A stretch of DNA of 64,000 nucleotides from an uncultured bacterium (GTDB taxonomy: Bacteria > Bipolaricaulota > Bipolaricaulia > UBA7950 > UBA9294), in contig CAIOGO010000020.1 of assembly GCA_903857865.1 (NCBI GenBank), forward strand, positions 62,001 to 126,000, given 5' to 3'. Shown here piece after piece: positions 17,133-25,284 of the stretch (positions are counted from its first letter, which is position 1; the number at the start of each line of letters is the position of its first letter). The notes beneath the pieces were generated by a model that was given only the letters and a program-made list of their open reading frames with translations, made no database searches and was not told the DNA's origin. Position numbers and translations under genes: made by a program.

Positions 17133-17162
17133 TTGACGAGAGCGCGCACCCTCGCGTACCAT
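17133..17162 (+). promoter_or_regulatory. tRNA-Gln promoter
   Basis: TTGACG (17133-17138), 18 bases, TACCAT (17157-17162), 11 bases before the mature tRNA 5' end. Confidence 0.5.
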
Positions 17163-17173
17163 GCCGTCTCGTC

Positions 17174-17243
17174 TGGGAGATCGTTCAATGGCAGGACAGC
17201 AGGCTCTGGCCCTGTTAATGGGGGTTCGAATCCTCCTCTCCCA
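17174..17243 (+). tRNA. tRNA-Gln (anticodon CTG)
   Basis: A full cloverleaf folds in 70 bases: acceptor TGGGAGA/TCTCCCA, D-arm GTTC/GGAC, anticodon stem GCAGG/CCTGT with loop CTCTGGC, a four-base variable loop, and a T-arm GGGGG/CCTCC around TTCGAAT. The anticodon CTG reads CAG. The 3' CCA is not encoded. Confidence 0.95.
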
Positions 17244-17289
17244 AAAGGGAACCCTGAGGAGATCCTCCTTCTCAGGGTTCCCTTTTGGG
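17240..17289 (+). repeat. Perfect 19-bp inverted repeat overlapping the tRNA 3' end
   Basis: Arms 17240-17258 and 17271-17289 are perfectly complementary, with a 12-base loop. The left arm begins inside the acceptor stem (CCCA). It could act as a terminator or a processing signal, but no T-run follows the stem; the T residues lie inside the right arm. Confidence 0.7.
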
Positions 17290-17292
17290 TGC

Positions 17293-17497
17293 GGCGGTGA
17301 GAAGTCCCACCCCGAGGAAGGAGTTCGCGTCGGCGAACTCCCCAGTGACTGGAGAACCGAAGAGCCACTCCAGTCGCCATCCTCCTCTCCCGGTTCTGGG
17401 CGGTGAGAACCCCCAAGAGAAAGAAGGAGTTTGCGGCCACAGACTCCCGAGCAACTGGAGAGCCGAAGAACCGCTCCCGTTGCCATCCTCCTCTCCC
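17293..17497. repeat. Two 99-bp tandem repeats each ending in a tRNA-Gln 3' segment
   Basis: Copies 17293-17391 and 17399-17497 align without length change, sharing GGCGGTGAGAA at the start, an internal ACTGGAGA-CCGAAGA block and an identical end. The final 13 bases (ATCCTCCTCTCCC) are identical to tRNA bases 17230-17242. The remaining 17498-17723 shows no gene or clear signal. Confidence 0.75.
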
Positions 17498-17723
17498 AAC
17501 AGGTACGTGCAACGTCTGTTCCTGTCCGCGTTGACGTGCTCGCTGTTCTGATTGGCATATCTCAGACCTTCGGAGTCACTTCGCGGATTCGATCTCCTGT
17601 CCTTTCCTGCAGAAGAGTGCTGCTCGTGGATTCTGCGCCCAGCCCACTCCATCATTGGCAGGAGGACTGACTCACTGGATCGCCGGGCAAGCGCGCACAC
17701 CGGGAATGCGAGGAGGGGACCCC

Positions 17724-18182
17724 ATGAAGTGCTTGACAATCAACCCCGAAGCCATCGACATCGATGCCCTGGTAGAACGTGGAACATCACTCCACGGCCA
17801 TTGCGGCCCATTCCTCGTGCTCGGCATCCGTATGGGTCTGCAGGCGCTCACTTTGCTTCATCATCCAGGCTACTTCGGCCTCCGTGCCGAATCCGAGGCC
17901 GGTTCAACGCCACCACTCTCATGCCTCAATGACGGCATACAGGTCGGCTCTGGGTGCACGATGGGCAAAGGGAATCTCAGCATCGTCGGCAACAGCCGAC
18001 CCCGCGTTCGCTTTGTTGCTGACGACGGCGCAAGTATCAGTATCGAGATCCGAGCCGATGTTCTTCGCGCTGTGCAACGTGGGGAGATTGACGAGCTCGG
18101 GACGCTATTGCGTCGCCGTCCCGCTGATGAGTTGTTCGCGTGGACAAGTCCGACCTCACCCAGTACAGCGTCATCATCGTGA
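17724..18182 (+). CDS. FmdE-domain protein
   Basis: 152 residues from ATG 17724, with GGAGG upstream. HGHCGPFLVLGIRMG near residue 25 and CLNDGIQVGSGCTMGKGNL near 68 match the N-terminal domain of formylmethanofuran dehydrogenase subunit E (metal-binding His and Cys). It lacks the zinc-ribbon tail of longer members. FmdE-like proteins occur widely in non-methanogens next to metal or molybdenum genes, so a methanofuran role should not be assumed. It is the first gene of a probable inserted block. Confidence 0.8.
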   Translation: MKCLTINPEAIDIDALVERGTSLHGHCGPFLVLGIRMGLQALTLLHHPGYFGLRAESEAGSTPPLSCLNDGIQVGSGCTMGKGNLSIVGNSRPRVRFVADDGASISIEIRADVLRAVQRGEIDELGTLLRRRPADELFAWTSPTSPSTASSS

Positions 18183-18419
18183 CTCGCATCCTGGAACCCG
18201 AGCGGGAGCCAGAGTCCTAAGATCGTCCTCCACTCCCAACTGGCAGCTACACGTTCGTACTCTTGCGTAGGTGCATGCATTTTCCCGGTCCGTGAGGCGC
18301 CACCTCGAATGCTCCGCTCGCCAATTGTGTTGCGGAAGTCAGTTTGTTCCTGGTCTAGCAGTGACTGTTACACCCCGGTCATGAGGCGGGGTCCACTTCG
18401 AGGATTATGAACGTATGTG

Positions 18420-18425
18420 TATAAT
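18420..18425 (+). promoter_or_regulatory. -10 box of the DUF134 gene
   Basis: A consensus TATAAT at 18420-18425, 19 bases before the ATG. The best -35 at the right distance (TTCGAG, 18397-18402) is weak, so an activator may be needed. Confidence 0.45.
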
Positions 18426-18444
18426 GCTCTCCTGCGGGGCGATC

Positions 18445-18906
18445 ATGGCGAGACCACAGTGTTGTCGAAGAATCGCAGCGATGCCTATTGCAGAAGCGTT
18501 TGGGCCGGTTCCCGCTTCGGCTTGCGCGCCTGATCAAGTCGTCATCACCCTCGACGAGTTCGAGGCGGTGCGCCTCGCCGATCTCGAGGAGCTCTACCAG
18601 GAACGCGCCGCCGAGAGGATGGGCGTTTCACGGCCCACGTTCAGCCGGATCATCGAGTCTGCACACCGGAGGATTGCCGAGGCCCTGGTCAGTGGCAAGA
18701 GTCTGAGGATTGAGGGCGGTTCCGTTCGTGTACACCCGACGGGGCCATCTCGCTGCCGGCAGTGTGGACGGGAGTCGGCCGGTACGTATGAGTGCCCGCA
18801 TTGCCGTGGAGACTGCAGCGTGAAGACCACGCATAAGACAGGGTCTGCTGCCTCGCAAACGAACAAACGCAGACGCAGCCGGACCGAATCTGACCGCATT
18901 ACGTAG
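18445..18906 (+). CDS. DUF134-family DNA-binding protein with C-terminal zinc knuckle
   Basis: 153 residues. The N-terminal MARPQCCRR, LDEFEAVRLADLEELYQE and helix-turn-helix ERMGVSRPTFSRIIESA are diagnostic of DUF134 regulators. The C-terminus adds a four-cysteine ribbon (CRQC and CPHC) and a basic tail. DUF134 proteins are typically next to NifX/NifB-type proteins, as here (38-base gap). Probably a metal- or redox-linked regulator of this small cluster. Confidence 0.85.
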   Translation: MARPQCCRRIAAMPIAEAFGPVPASACAPDQVVITLDEFEAVRLADLEELYQERAAERMGVSRPTFSRIIESAHRRIAEALVSGKSLRIEGGSVRVHPTGPSRCRQCGRESAGTYECPHCRGDCSVKTTHKTGSAASQTNKRRRSRTESDRIT

Positions 18907-18944
18907 GCTGGGTACCTGGAGCACCCGGCAAAGGAGACGAGAAG

Positions 18945-19331
18945 ATGAACCTCTGCATTCCAGTGACCGAGGGCAAACGGCTTCAAAGCCCAGTGAGTGG
19001 GCACTTCGGGTCGGCGCCGTTCTTCGCGATCGTCGACCGAGACACAGGAGCCTGTCGCATTGTCCCGAATAGAGACGCCCAGCACAGCCATGGCGCATGC
19101 CAGCCACTCGCGAGTCTCGCCGGCGAAGGGGTAGACGCTGTCGTTGTTGGCGGCATAGGTGCGGGCGCGCTGAGCAAGCTGCAAGCAGCAGGCGTCAGCG
19201 TCTTCCTGTCAGAGGAGCCGACGGTCGAGGCCGTCCTAGCGGCTCTCAAGGCCGGAACACTGCAGCTGGCAACGCCCGCCACTTCCTGTGCGCACCGCCA
19301 GCACGGGCACTGTCCTGAGGAAGCCGCGTGA
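18945..19331 (+). CDS. NifX/NifB-type dinitrogenase iron-molybdenum cofactor domain protein
   Basis: 128 residues, with AAAGGAG before the ATG. MNLCIPVTEG, SGHFGSAPFFAIVD and AVVVGGIGAGALSKLQAAGVSVF define the domain, which binds Fe-S or FeMo-cofactor precursors in nitrogenase systems but is common in non-fixers. The tail is rich in Cys and His. No nitrogenase gene is nearby. Confidence 0.88.
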   Translation: MNLCIPVTEGKRLQSPVSGHFGSAPFFAIVDRDTGACRIVPNRDAQHSHGACQPLASLAGEGVDAVVVGGIGAGALSKLQAAGVSVFLSEEPTVEAVLAALKAGTLQLATPATSCAHRQHGHCPEEAA

Positions 19332-19408
19332 TGGAGTCGGGAGGAACGCCCGAGGGTAGATTCATCGGGTGGTAGCCTTCGCCTGTGCAGCCACCCTGGA
19401 GGACAGCG

Positions 19409-19849
19409 TTGGACACGATCATCCTGTATGCGATAGCTGTCGCCTTGCTAGCGGTTTCTGCGGCCAGGGATCGCGAGAAAGCGAAACGAGCCATCCTGAA
19501 GGGCGCGAAGGCCTTCGAGAGCATACTGCCGCAGCTTGTGACGGTTCTGCTTGCCGTTGCTGCCGTCCTCGCGGTCTTCAACCCGGAGATAGTCTCGCGG
19601 GTGATCGGCGAACGATCGGGGTTCTTCGGCATCCTTGCTGCTTCCGTCGTCGGGGGGATTGCCCTCATCCCCGGGTTCGGTGCCTTCCCCGCTGCGGCGG
19701 AACTCCTGAGGAGCGGCGCGGGGACGATGCAGATCGCGGCTTTCGTGTCGTCCTTGATGATGGTTGGCGTTGTGACCCTGCCCATGGAGATCAGGTACTT
19801 CGGTCGGCGTGCGGCTATCGCGCGGAACTTGCTCGCTTGCGATTCATGA
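19409..19849 (+). CDS. Permease of the COG0701/YraQ-like half-size type, C-terminally truncated
   Basis: 146 residues from TTG 19409, chosen because GGAGG sits six bases upstream; a GTG at 19385 is the alternative. There are about three to four membrane spans with the conserved loop GGIALIPGFGAFPAAAELLRSGAG and MMVGVVTLPMEIRYFGRRAAIARN. Relatives continue with a further hydrophobic span after that point, but here the frame ends nine residues past the GRR, and no other frame restores a span. It may be a decaying gene or a shortened form. Confidence 0.7.
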   Translation: MDTIILYAIAVALLAVSAARDREKAKRAILKGAKAFESILPQLVTVLLAVAAVLAVFNPEIVSRVIGERSGFFGILAASVVGGIALIPGFGAFPAAAELLRSGAGTMQIAAFVSSLMMVGVVTLPMEIRYFGRRAAIARNLLACDS

Positions 19850-20000
19850 ATCAGCATCCTCGACCCCTCCGCAGCGAATACCCCGCTAGGGTAATCCTCT
19901 GCCAGACTTCGGGTCCTTGAGGTTGGTCGGACATCTGATCTAGTCGCACCCGATACACTGAGGCGGTCGGATTCTGCTATCCTCCCCTCAAGGAGGGAGC

Positions 20001-20618
20001 GTGAAGAGGGCGGCGCTGCTCGCGGTCGAGTTGATTCTTTGTTCGATTCCGCTTCTTGCTGGCCTTCCCAGCCTTCCTGTTCATGCTGACTCGTCAGACG
20101 TAGTCAATCCACTTGTCGCAGGTTCTGCCTATCGGGGTGCACCTGAGGTCCGATACGCTGCGATCACGGCTGAGAAGGCGCAGGACCTCGCCACGATTGT
20201 CGGCAACATCGCTCCAGTTTCTCAGGAGACAAGAGTGCGCAGGAATATCGCCCATGCATCATTCTGCCTTCCTCAGAATGTGCTTGGGACTCTCTACTAC
20301 GGGTTGCTCCAGCTCACTGGGAATGTTGTGGGCACTGCAGATATGAACGAGATGAAGATCATCGTGACCAGAACCCCCTTCGGCGTTTCATTGGGGAGGT
20401 ACATCTTCGTCAGCACGTCCCTGCAGACTGAGAACACTGTAAGGCATGAGTATGGCCATACTATGCAGGGCTACAAGCATGGCCCCTTCTACCTCCCGTT
20501 TGAGGGTTTGGTATCCCTTGTTCAGGCGGCCATCTCGCTGATCTCGCCCTCTTTCGCGAATCGCTACTTCGACAGGTGGCCTGAGAACGAGGCGAATGAA
20601 CTCAGCGGGGTCAAATGA
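20001..20618 (+). CDS. Secreted zincin-like protein (HEYGH motif)
   Basis: 205 residues from a GTG with AAGGAGGG upstream. A signal peptide spans about residues 1-29. The C-terminal half contains HEYGHTMQGYKHGPFYLPF, an HExxH site, and a downstream WPENEAN segment whose Glu could be the third zinc ligand. It is probably an exported metalloprotease-like protein; its substrate is unknown. It is the last gene of the block that begins at the tRNA. Confidence 0.6.
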   Translation: MKRAALLAVELILCSIPLLAGLPSLPVHADSSDVVNPLVAGSAYRGAPEVRYAAITAEKAQDLATIVGNIAPVSQETRVRRNIAHASFCLPQNVLGTLYYGLLQLTGNVVGTADMNEMKIIVTRTPFGVSLGRYIFVSTSLQTENTVRHEYGHTMQGYKHGPFYLPFEGLVSLVQAAISLISPSFANRYFDRWPENEANELSGVK

Positions 20619-20911
20619 GAGGCTGGCCTGTCCTCCAACCTCCGGTTCAACTCCAGCCTAGTACCTCCCGTGGTAACTTCAGGCTCCACGCTGTCACCCG
20701 GTAGTCAGGATGAAGATTCCGGTTACGCCCATGCAGGCTCCTCGGCAGCGGCGCTTCTTCTCCCCAGGGGCGTTTCATGGTCCGCGGCCAGTCCCTCAAG
20801 CTCTTCGGCTTCTCTGCAGACGGTGCAGCGCTTCTCCGATGGCCTCGACTGCCACCGTAGCCTCCCTCCTCCGGAACGCAAGCCAAGGTGAGAATACCCT
20901 CGCTCTGCGGC
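20619..20911. other. Intergenic stretch without a recognised gene
   Basis: About 290 bases between the zincin gene and the convergent fabK-like gene. Open frames here look like chance products of high GC. I see no promoter or clear hairpin. Confidence 0.5.
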
Positions 20912-22021
20912 TCAGCCTTCGGGGGATAGGTCCGTTCTAGGGTCGGTCTTCGCGAGGGCGGCCTCGAGTTCGCCGAGGAGCTCGGCGATGAGGTCCTTGA
21001 CCGAGACGATCTTGTCGATCCGGTGGGCGTTCTGCCCACAGAAGACGAGGCCGTGGTCCACGTCTCCCCGACAGGCGTTCAGAAGGGCCTGGGCGATGCA
21101 GAACTTGGCCTCCGCGACCTTGCAGGCGGTCAGGCAATGGTACGGGCAATGGACCTGCGGAGGGTCCGCCTTCTCGAGGTCTACTAGAAACTTGTTCCGG
21201 ATGGCGCGCCCAGGGAGACCGACGGGGCTCTTGATGATGACAATGTCCTCTTCCCTGGCGTCGAGATAGGTCTGCTTAAAGGCTTTGGCGGCATCACACT
21301 CCCAGGTGCAGACGAATCTCGTGGCCATCTGGACTCCGGATGCGCCAAGCCGCAGCATGCGGGCGATGTCGTGCCCGTCGTAGATGCCCCCAGCGGCGAT
21401 GACCGGGATCGCCTTACCGTGGCGCTCTTCGTAAGGCTTCACGGTCTCTAGCACCTGGGGCACGAGGGTCTCGAGTGCGAAGTCCTCCACATGCTGGAGT
21501 TCATCGCGGGAGAATCCGAGGTGTCCTCCTGCGAGGGGGCCCTCGAGGATGAAAGCGTCGGCGGTCCTCTCGTAGCGCTTCGCCCAAGCGCGAAGGATCA
21601 GGTCTGCGGCGCGAGCTGAGCTGACGATGGGAACGAGGTTCACCGAGGGGTCCGGGACCATCTCGGGCAGCCGCATCGGAAGACCTGCGCCAAAGACAAT
21701 CATCTTGATGCCTTCTTCGACGGCCGTCTCCACAAGAACCTCGACGTTCCTGACTGCGCCCATGAAGTTGACCGCGAGGATCCCCTGGGTCATGGATCGT
21801 GCCTTGCGGATCTCCGCCCGCAAGGCCTCGCAGGAGACGCGCTCGTAGTCCCGCGCGCCCCGCTCGAGATCGCCGAGCCCGATGCTGGAGATCGTGCCGA
21901 TGCCGCCTTCCTCAGCCACTGCCGCAGCGAGGGACGCCATCGAGATCCTGACCCCCATCCCCCCTTGGACGATGGGGATATCGGCAATGAGGTCTCCGAT
22001 ACGAAGCTTTGGGATGCTCAT
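20912..22021 (-). CDS. Nitronate monooxygenase/FabK-like flavoprotein
   Basis: 369 residues from ATG 22021. The FMN TIM-barrel signature PIVQGGMGVRIS is at the N-terminus; EGPLAGGHLGF and AAGGIYDGHDIARMLRLGASGVQMATRF bind FMN phosphate. A Cys-rich tail (HCPYHCLTACKVAEAKFC, then VFCGQNAHRID) is typical of one NMO subgroup. It overlaps the adjacent KAS gene by ATGA, so an enoyl-ACP reductase role as FabK is attractive, but nitronate oxidation cannot be excluded. Confidence 0.85.
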   Translation of the reverse strand: MSIPKLRIGDLIADIPIVQGGMGVRISMASLAAAVAEEGGIGTISSIGLGDLERGARDYERVSCEALRAEIRKARSMTQGILAVNFMGAVRNVEVLVETAVEEGIKMIVFGAGLPMRLPEMVPDPSVNLVPIVSSARAADLILRAWAKRYERTADAFILEGPLAGGHLGFSRDELQHVEDFALETLVPQVLETVKPYEERHGKAIPVIAAGGIYDGHDIARMLRLGASGVQMATRFVCTWECDAAKAFKQTYLDAREEDIVIIKSPVGLPGRAIRNKFLVDLEKADPPQVHCPYHCLTACKVAEAKFCIAQALLNACRGDVDHGLVFCGQNAHRIDKIVSVKDLIAELLGELEAALAKTDPRTDLSPEG

Positions 22022-23301
22022 AGGCACCTCTCTTCCTTGAATCGCCTGACGACGAGGCAGGCGTTCCCGCCGCCGAAGCCGAACGACTGGGTCATCGCGA
22101 CGTCGGGCTCGGTGAGCTCGGCTCCTTGGGTCACGTAGTCCAGGGGGCAATCCGGATCCGCTCGCTCATAGTTGATCGTCGAAGGGATCCAGCCGGTGGA
22201 GATACTCAGCACGGTGGCCGCGAACTCGACCGCCCCGGCCGCGGCGAGCAGGTGGCCGATCATCGACTTGATCGAGCTGATCTTGAGTTTCGTGGCGTGG
22301 ACTCCGAAGAGCCTCATCACCGCCGCGCTTTCGATCTTGTCGTTCAACACGGTGGACGTACCGTGGGCATTGATGTAGTCGACGTCCGTGGGGGCAACGC
22401 CGGCGTCGCGCAGCGCTCCCTGCATCGCGCGGAGCATGCCGTCGCCGTCGGGCTCCGGCGCGGTGATGTGGAACGCATCGGCCGTGTTGCCGTAACCCGT
22501 CAACTCAGCGTAGATCGGCGCCTGACGTCCGAGCGCGTGGTCGAGCCTCTCCAACACGACCACACCGGCTCCCTCGCCCATGACGAACCCATCGCGGTCC
22601 TTGTCGAACGGGCGGCTGGCGTGTTCGACATCGTCATTTCTGGTGGACATTGACCGTGTCCCGCAAAAACTGCCAAAAGGCAGCGGGCTCACACTGGCCT
22701 CCGCCCCTCCGGCCAGCATGATGTCGGCGTCGCCCCTTTCGAGGATGCGGTACGCATCGCCGATGGCGTTCGCCCCGGTGGAGCAAGCAACGGACGGCGC
22801 GGACAGAGGGCCCTTCAGGCCATGGGTGATGGACACCATGCACGCAGCGGTGTTGATGAGGACTTTGGTGACGACGAAGGGGCCCAGAGCGCGCGGGCCC
22901 TTCGCCAAGAGCTGGGCGTGTTCGGTCTCGATGGTCTGCGTGCCGCCGATGCCCGAGCCGATGATCACACCTGCCCGGCACCTGTCGTAGTCCGCCCCCT
23001 GCAGGCGGGCATCCCGCATGGCCAGGTCCGCGGCCACAAGGGCGAACTGCGTGAACCGGTCCACGCGTCGGGCAACCTTCTCGTCAAGCCAGTCTTCGGC
23101 ACGGAAGTCCTTCACCTCTCCAGCCATCTGCGATCGATAGGCGGCCGGATCGAACAGGGTCACGCGTGAAATGCCGTTTTGTCCGGCGAGCAGCTTCTCC
23201 CAGAAGGCCTCACGCCCTATGCCGATGGGGGTTGCGACGCCGATGCCGGTCACGACCACCCGATGTCGCTGCAGGACGCGAGCCTCCCCACGGCCGCTCA
23301 C
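22018..23301 (-). CDS. fabF: Beta-ketoacyl-ACP synthase II, second copy
   Basis: 427 residues from GTG 23301. Catalytic Cys in ACSTGANAIG, His in NAHGTST and GHLLAAAGAVE. It pairs with the fabK-like gene. The start is ambiguous: the frame is open to a TTG at 23325, and the conserved protein begins near HRVVVTGIG. I favour GTG 23301 because it overlaps the stop of a short upstream ORF (GTGA) that has a strong ribosome site. Confidence 0.92.
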   Translation of the reverse strand: MSGRGEARVLQRHRVVVTGIGVATPIGIGREAFWEKLLAGQNGISRVTLFDPAAYRSQMAGEVKDFRAEDWLDEKVARRVDRFTQFALVAADLAMRDARLQGADYDRCRAGVIIGSGIGGTQTIETEHAQLLAKGPRALGPFVVTKVLINTAACMVSITHGLKGPLSAPSVACSTGANAIGDAYRILERGDADIMLAGGAEASVSPLPFGSFCGTRSMSTRNDDVEHASRPFDKDRDGFVMGEGAGVVVLERLDHALGRQAPIYAELTGYGNTADAFHITAPEPDGDGMLRAMQGALRDAGVAPTDVDYINAHGTSTVLNDKIESAAVMRLFGVHATKLKISSIKSMIGHLLAAAGAVEFAATVLSISTGWIPSTINYERADPDCPLDYVTQGAELTEPDVAMTQSFGFGGGNACLVVRRFKEERCL

Positions 23302-23414
23302 CGATCCCAACCCCCCGACCCGCAATCTGACAGCAGCGGGTATGAAGACCGTCGGCTGGCGGTGTGTGCGTCAAGTGGCGGCAACGCCGGCGACCCTTGC
23401 TCTCTACCCACCAT
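23298..23414 (-). CDS. Short ORF (38 aa) upstream of the second fabF, possible coupled leader
   Basis: ATG 23414 is preceded by AAGGAGG at good spacing, and its TGA overlaps the putative fabF GTG. The peptide (starting MVGREQGS) is Ser/Pro/Leu-rich with no recognisable domain. It may only deliver ribosomes to a weak fabF start. Its existence is inferred from the ribosome site and the overlap. Confidence 0.35.
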   Translation of the reverse strand: MVGREQGSPALPPLDAHTASRRSSYPLLSDCGSGGWDR

Positions 23415-23596
23415 CGCTCTAGCCTCCTTGCCGTGTGTTCAGCGTAACCGGCAGAGTCACGCCAGGGCAACCTCGCCGATCACATGGCGGTTCTTGGAGT
23501 TTCCTCGATATAGGAGCACCTGCAAGGCATGGGACAAGGGGGGACGCGCGGATCGGAAAGGAAGCTCACGGAGTGCTACGGCAAAGGCCGCCGAGC

Positions 23597-24376
23597 TCAC
23601 CCGAGCAGCAGTCTGTCGTCGGCCACCTCTCGCTGCGCGAAGAACTCGACGAGCTGAGGAACGCTCGCCGTTCTCTTCTCCTCTCCGGCAAGCTCGTAGA
23701 GGACCTCTCCCCTGTGCATCATGACGAGGCGATTCCCTACCTCGAGCGCCTGCGCCATGTTGTGGGTGACCATGAGCACGGTCAGACCCAGTCGCTCAAC
23801 GAAGTCACAAGTCAACTGAGTGATCAGCGCGGCATTCCGCGGATCGAGCGCCGCCGTGTGTTCGTCGAGGAGGAGAACCTCGGGGCGGGCCAGCGTCGCC
23901 ATCAGTACCGCGAGGGCTTGGCGCTCGCCGCCGGAGAGCAAGGACACCCGGCAATCCAAACGCTGTTCAAGTCCGATGCCAAGAGCCTCGAGACGGCGGT
24001 GGATCTCGTGGCGCAACCTGCGGGAGAGCGCCGGCCGCAGCGTCCGAGTCCCTCTCGACGCTGCGAGAGCAAGATTCTCCGCGACGGACATGGAGGGCGC
24101 CGTTCCTGCAAGCGGGTTCTGGACGATCCAGCTCACTCGCCGTGCCCGTCGATAGGCCGGCGCAGCGCTCACGTCATCCTCGCCAAGAACGATGCGCCCC
24201 GACGTGAGGGGGACGACGCCCGCGATCAGGTTCAGAAGGGTGCTCTTGCCGGCGCCGTTCGAGCCGATGATCGTGAGGAAGTCCCCGCGGGCCAGGAAGA
24301 GGCTCACCTCGCGTACAGCGACCACCGTGTCGGGACCAGAGCGGTACGTCTTGGAGACCTGTTCGATCCTCAGCAT
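23597..24376 (-). CDS. ABC transporter ATP-binding protein (TrpZ-type)
   Basis: 259 residues. Walker A GSNGAGKST, Q-loop VQNP, signature LLSGGERQA, Walker B VLLLDEHTAAL and the switch His in MVTHN are all present. It powers the importer formed with the two upstream genes. It overlaps the permease gene by seven bases and ends the operon. Confidence 0.93.
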   Translation of the reverse strand: MLRIEQVSKTYRSGPDTVVAVREVSLFLARGDFLTIIGSNGAGKSTLLNLIAGVVPLTSGRIVLGEDDVSAAPAYRRARRVSWIVQNPLAGTAPSMSVAENLALAASRGTRTLRPALSRRLRHEIHRRLEALGIGLEQRLDCRVSLLSGGERQALAVLMATLARPEVLLLDEHTAALDPRNAALITQLTCDFVERLGLTVLMVTHNMAQALEVGNRLVMMHRGEVLYELAGEEKRTASVPQLVEFFAQREVADDRLLLG

Positions 24377-25266
24377 GAGCTCACCTTCCGCAGCCGCCGC
24401 TCGCGGACGGCCGGGATAACGAGCGCCAGAATGACGAGAAGGGCTGTGATCAGCTTGAGATCGCTCGCCTGAAACCCCACGGCGTAGCCGTAGCGCAGTG
24501 CGATCACTACGGCCATCCGGTAGACGAGTGACCCAACCAGGACGCTGGCCGTCATCCAGCCCACTCGCCGCGACCGGATGAGGGATCCGCCGAGGATGAC
24601 GGCCGCGAGTCCCGTCACGATCGTCCCAATCCCCATCCCGATATCGGCGAATCCCCCGTACTGCGCGACGAGCGCCCCGGAGAGGGCGACAAGGCCGTTC
24701 GACAAGGCAAGGCCAAGCATCTTCATCGCGCGCGGATCGACGGCGTGGGCACTGACCATGGCCTCGTTGTCTCCGGCCGCTCGCAAGGCGAATCCGACCT
24801 CGGTCTTGAGGAAGAAGTCAAGGCCAAGCTTCACGGCCAGGGTGAGCAACGCGACGAACGCGAGGATGGCCAAGGGTCCGAGAGGCGACCAAGAGCCATC
24901 GACGACCTGCATCGCCGTCGAAGCGCGAAGCAGAGACAGGTTGGGACGCCCCATGATTCGCAGGTTGATCGAGTAGAGCATGATCATGGTGAGAACGCCG
25001 GCGAGCAGGCTGCTGATCCCAAGGCGGGTGTTGAGGAACCCCGTGACCATCCCCGCTGCCGCTCCGGCAAGGAATGCTGCGGCCAGCGCGAGGAAAGGAT
25101 CACCGCCGTTCAAAATGAGGAGTGAGGCGATGGCCGCCCCGGTCACGAAGCTCCCGTCGACGGTCAGGTCGGGGAACTGCAGGACCCGATACGTCAGGAA
25201 GACGCCGAGAGCGGCGATCCCGTACGCCAGGCCTTGCTCAATCGCGTGCATCAGGAGTTCTGCCAT
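24370..25266 (-). CDS. ABC transporter permease (TrpY-type)
   Basis: 298 residues with about eight to nine membrane spans. The segment YRVLQFPDLTVDGSFVTGAAI near the N-terminus and the EVGFALRAAGDNEAM cytoplasmic loop are typical of permeases paired with PF04392-type binding proteins. It lies 18 bases downstream of the binding-protein gene. Confidence 0.92.
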   Translation of the reverse strand: MAELLMHAIEQGLAYGIAALGVFLTYRVLQFPDLTVDGSFVTGAAIASLLILNGGDPFLALAAAFLAGAAAGMVTGFLNTRLGISSLLAGVLTMIMLYSINLRIMGRPNLSLLRASTAMQVVDGSWSPLGPLAILAFVALLTLAVKLGLDFFLKTEVGFALRAAGDNEAMVSAHAVDPRAMKMLGLALSNGLVALSGALVAQYGGFADIGMGIGTIVTGLAAVILGGSLIRSRRVGWMTASVLVGSLVYRMAVVIALRYGYAVGFQASDLKLITALLVILALVIPAVRERRLRKVSSC

Positions 25267-25284
25267 CGCCTCTCCTCTCTCTTG

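Noticed and set aside
17090-17739. Minus-strand frames through the tRNA and tandem repeats
   Set aside because: They are antisense readings of tRNA-Gln and of the repeat units.
17724-19331. A nitrogen-fixation or methanogenesis locus
   Set aside because: Only accessory domains (FmdE-like, NifX-like) are present, without catalytic subunits; both domains are common outside those pathways.
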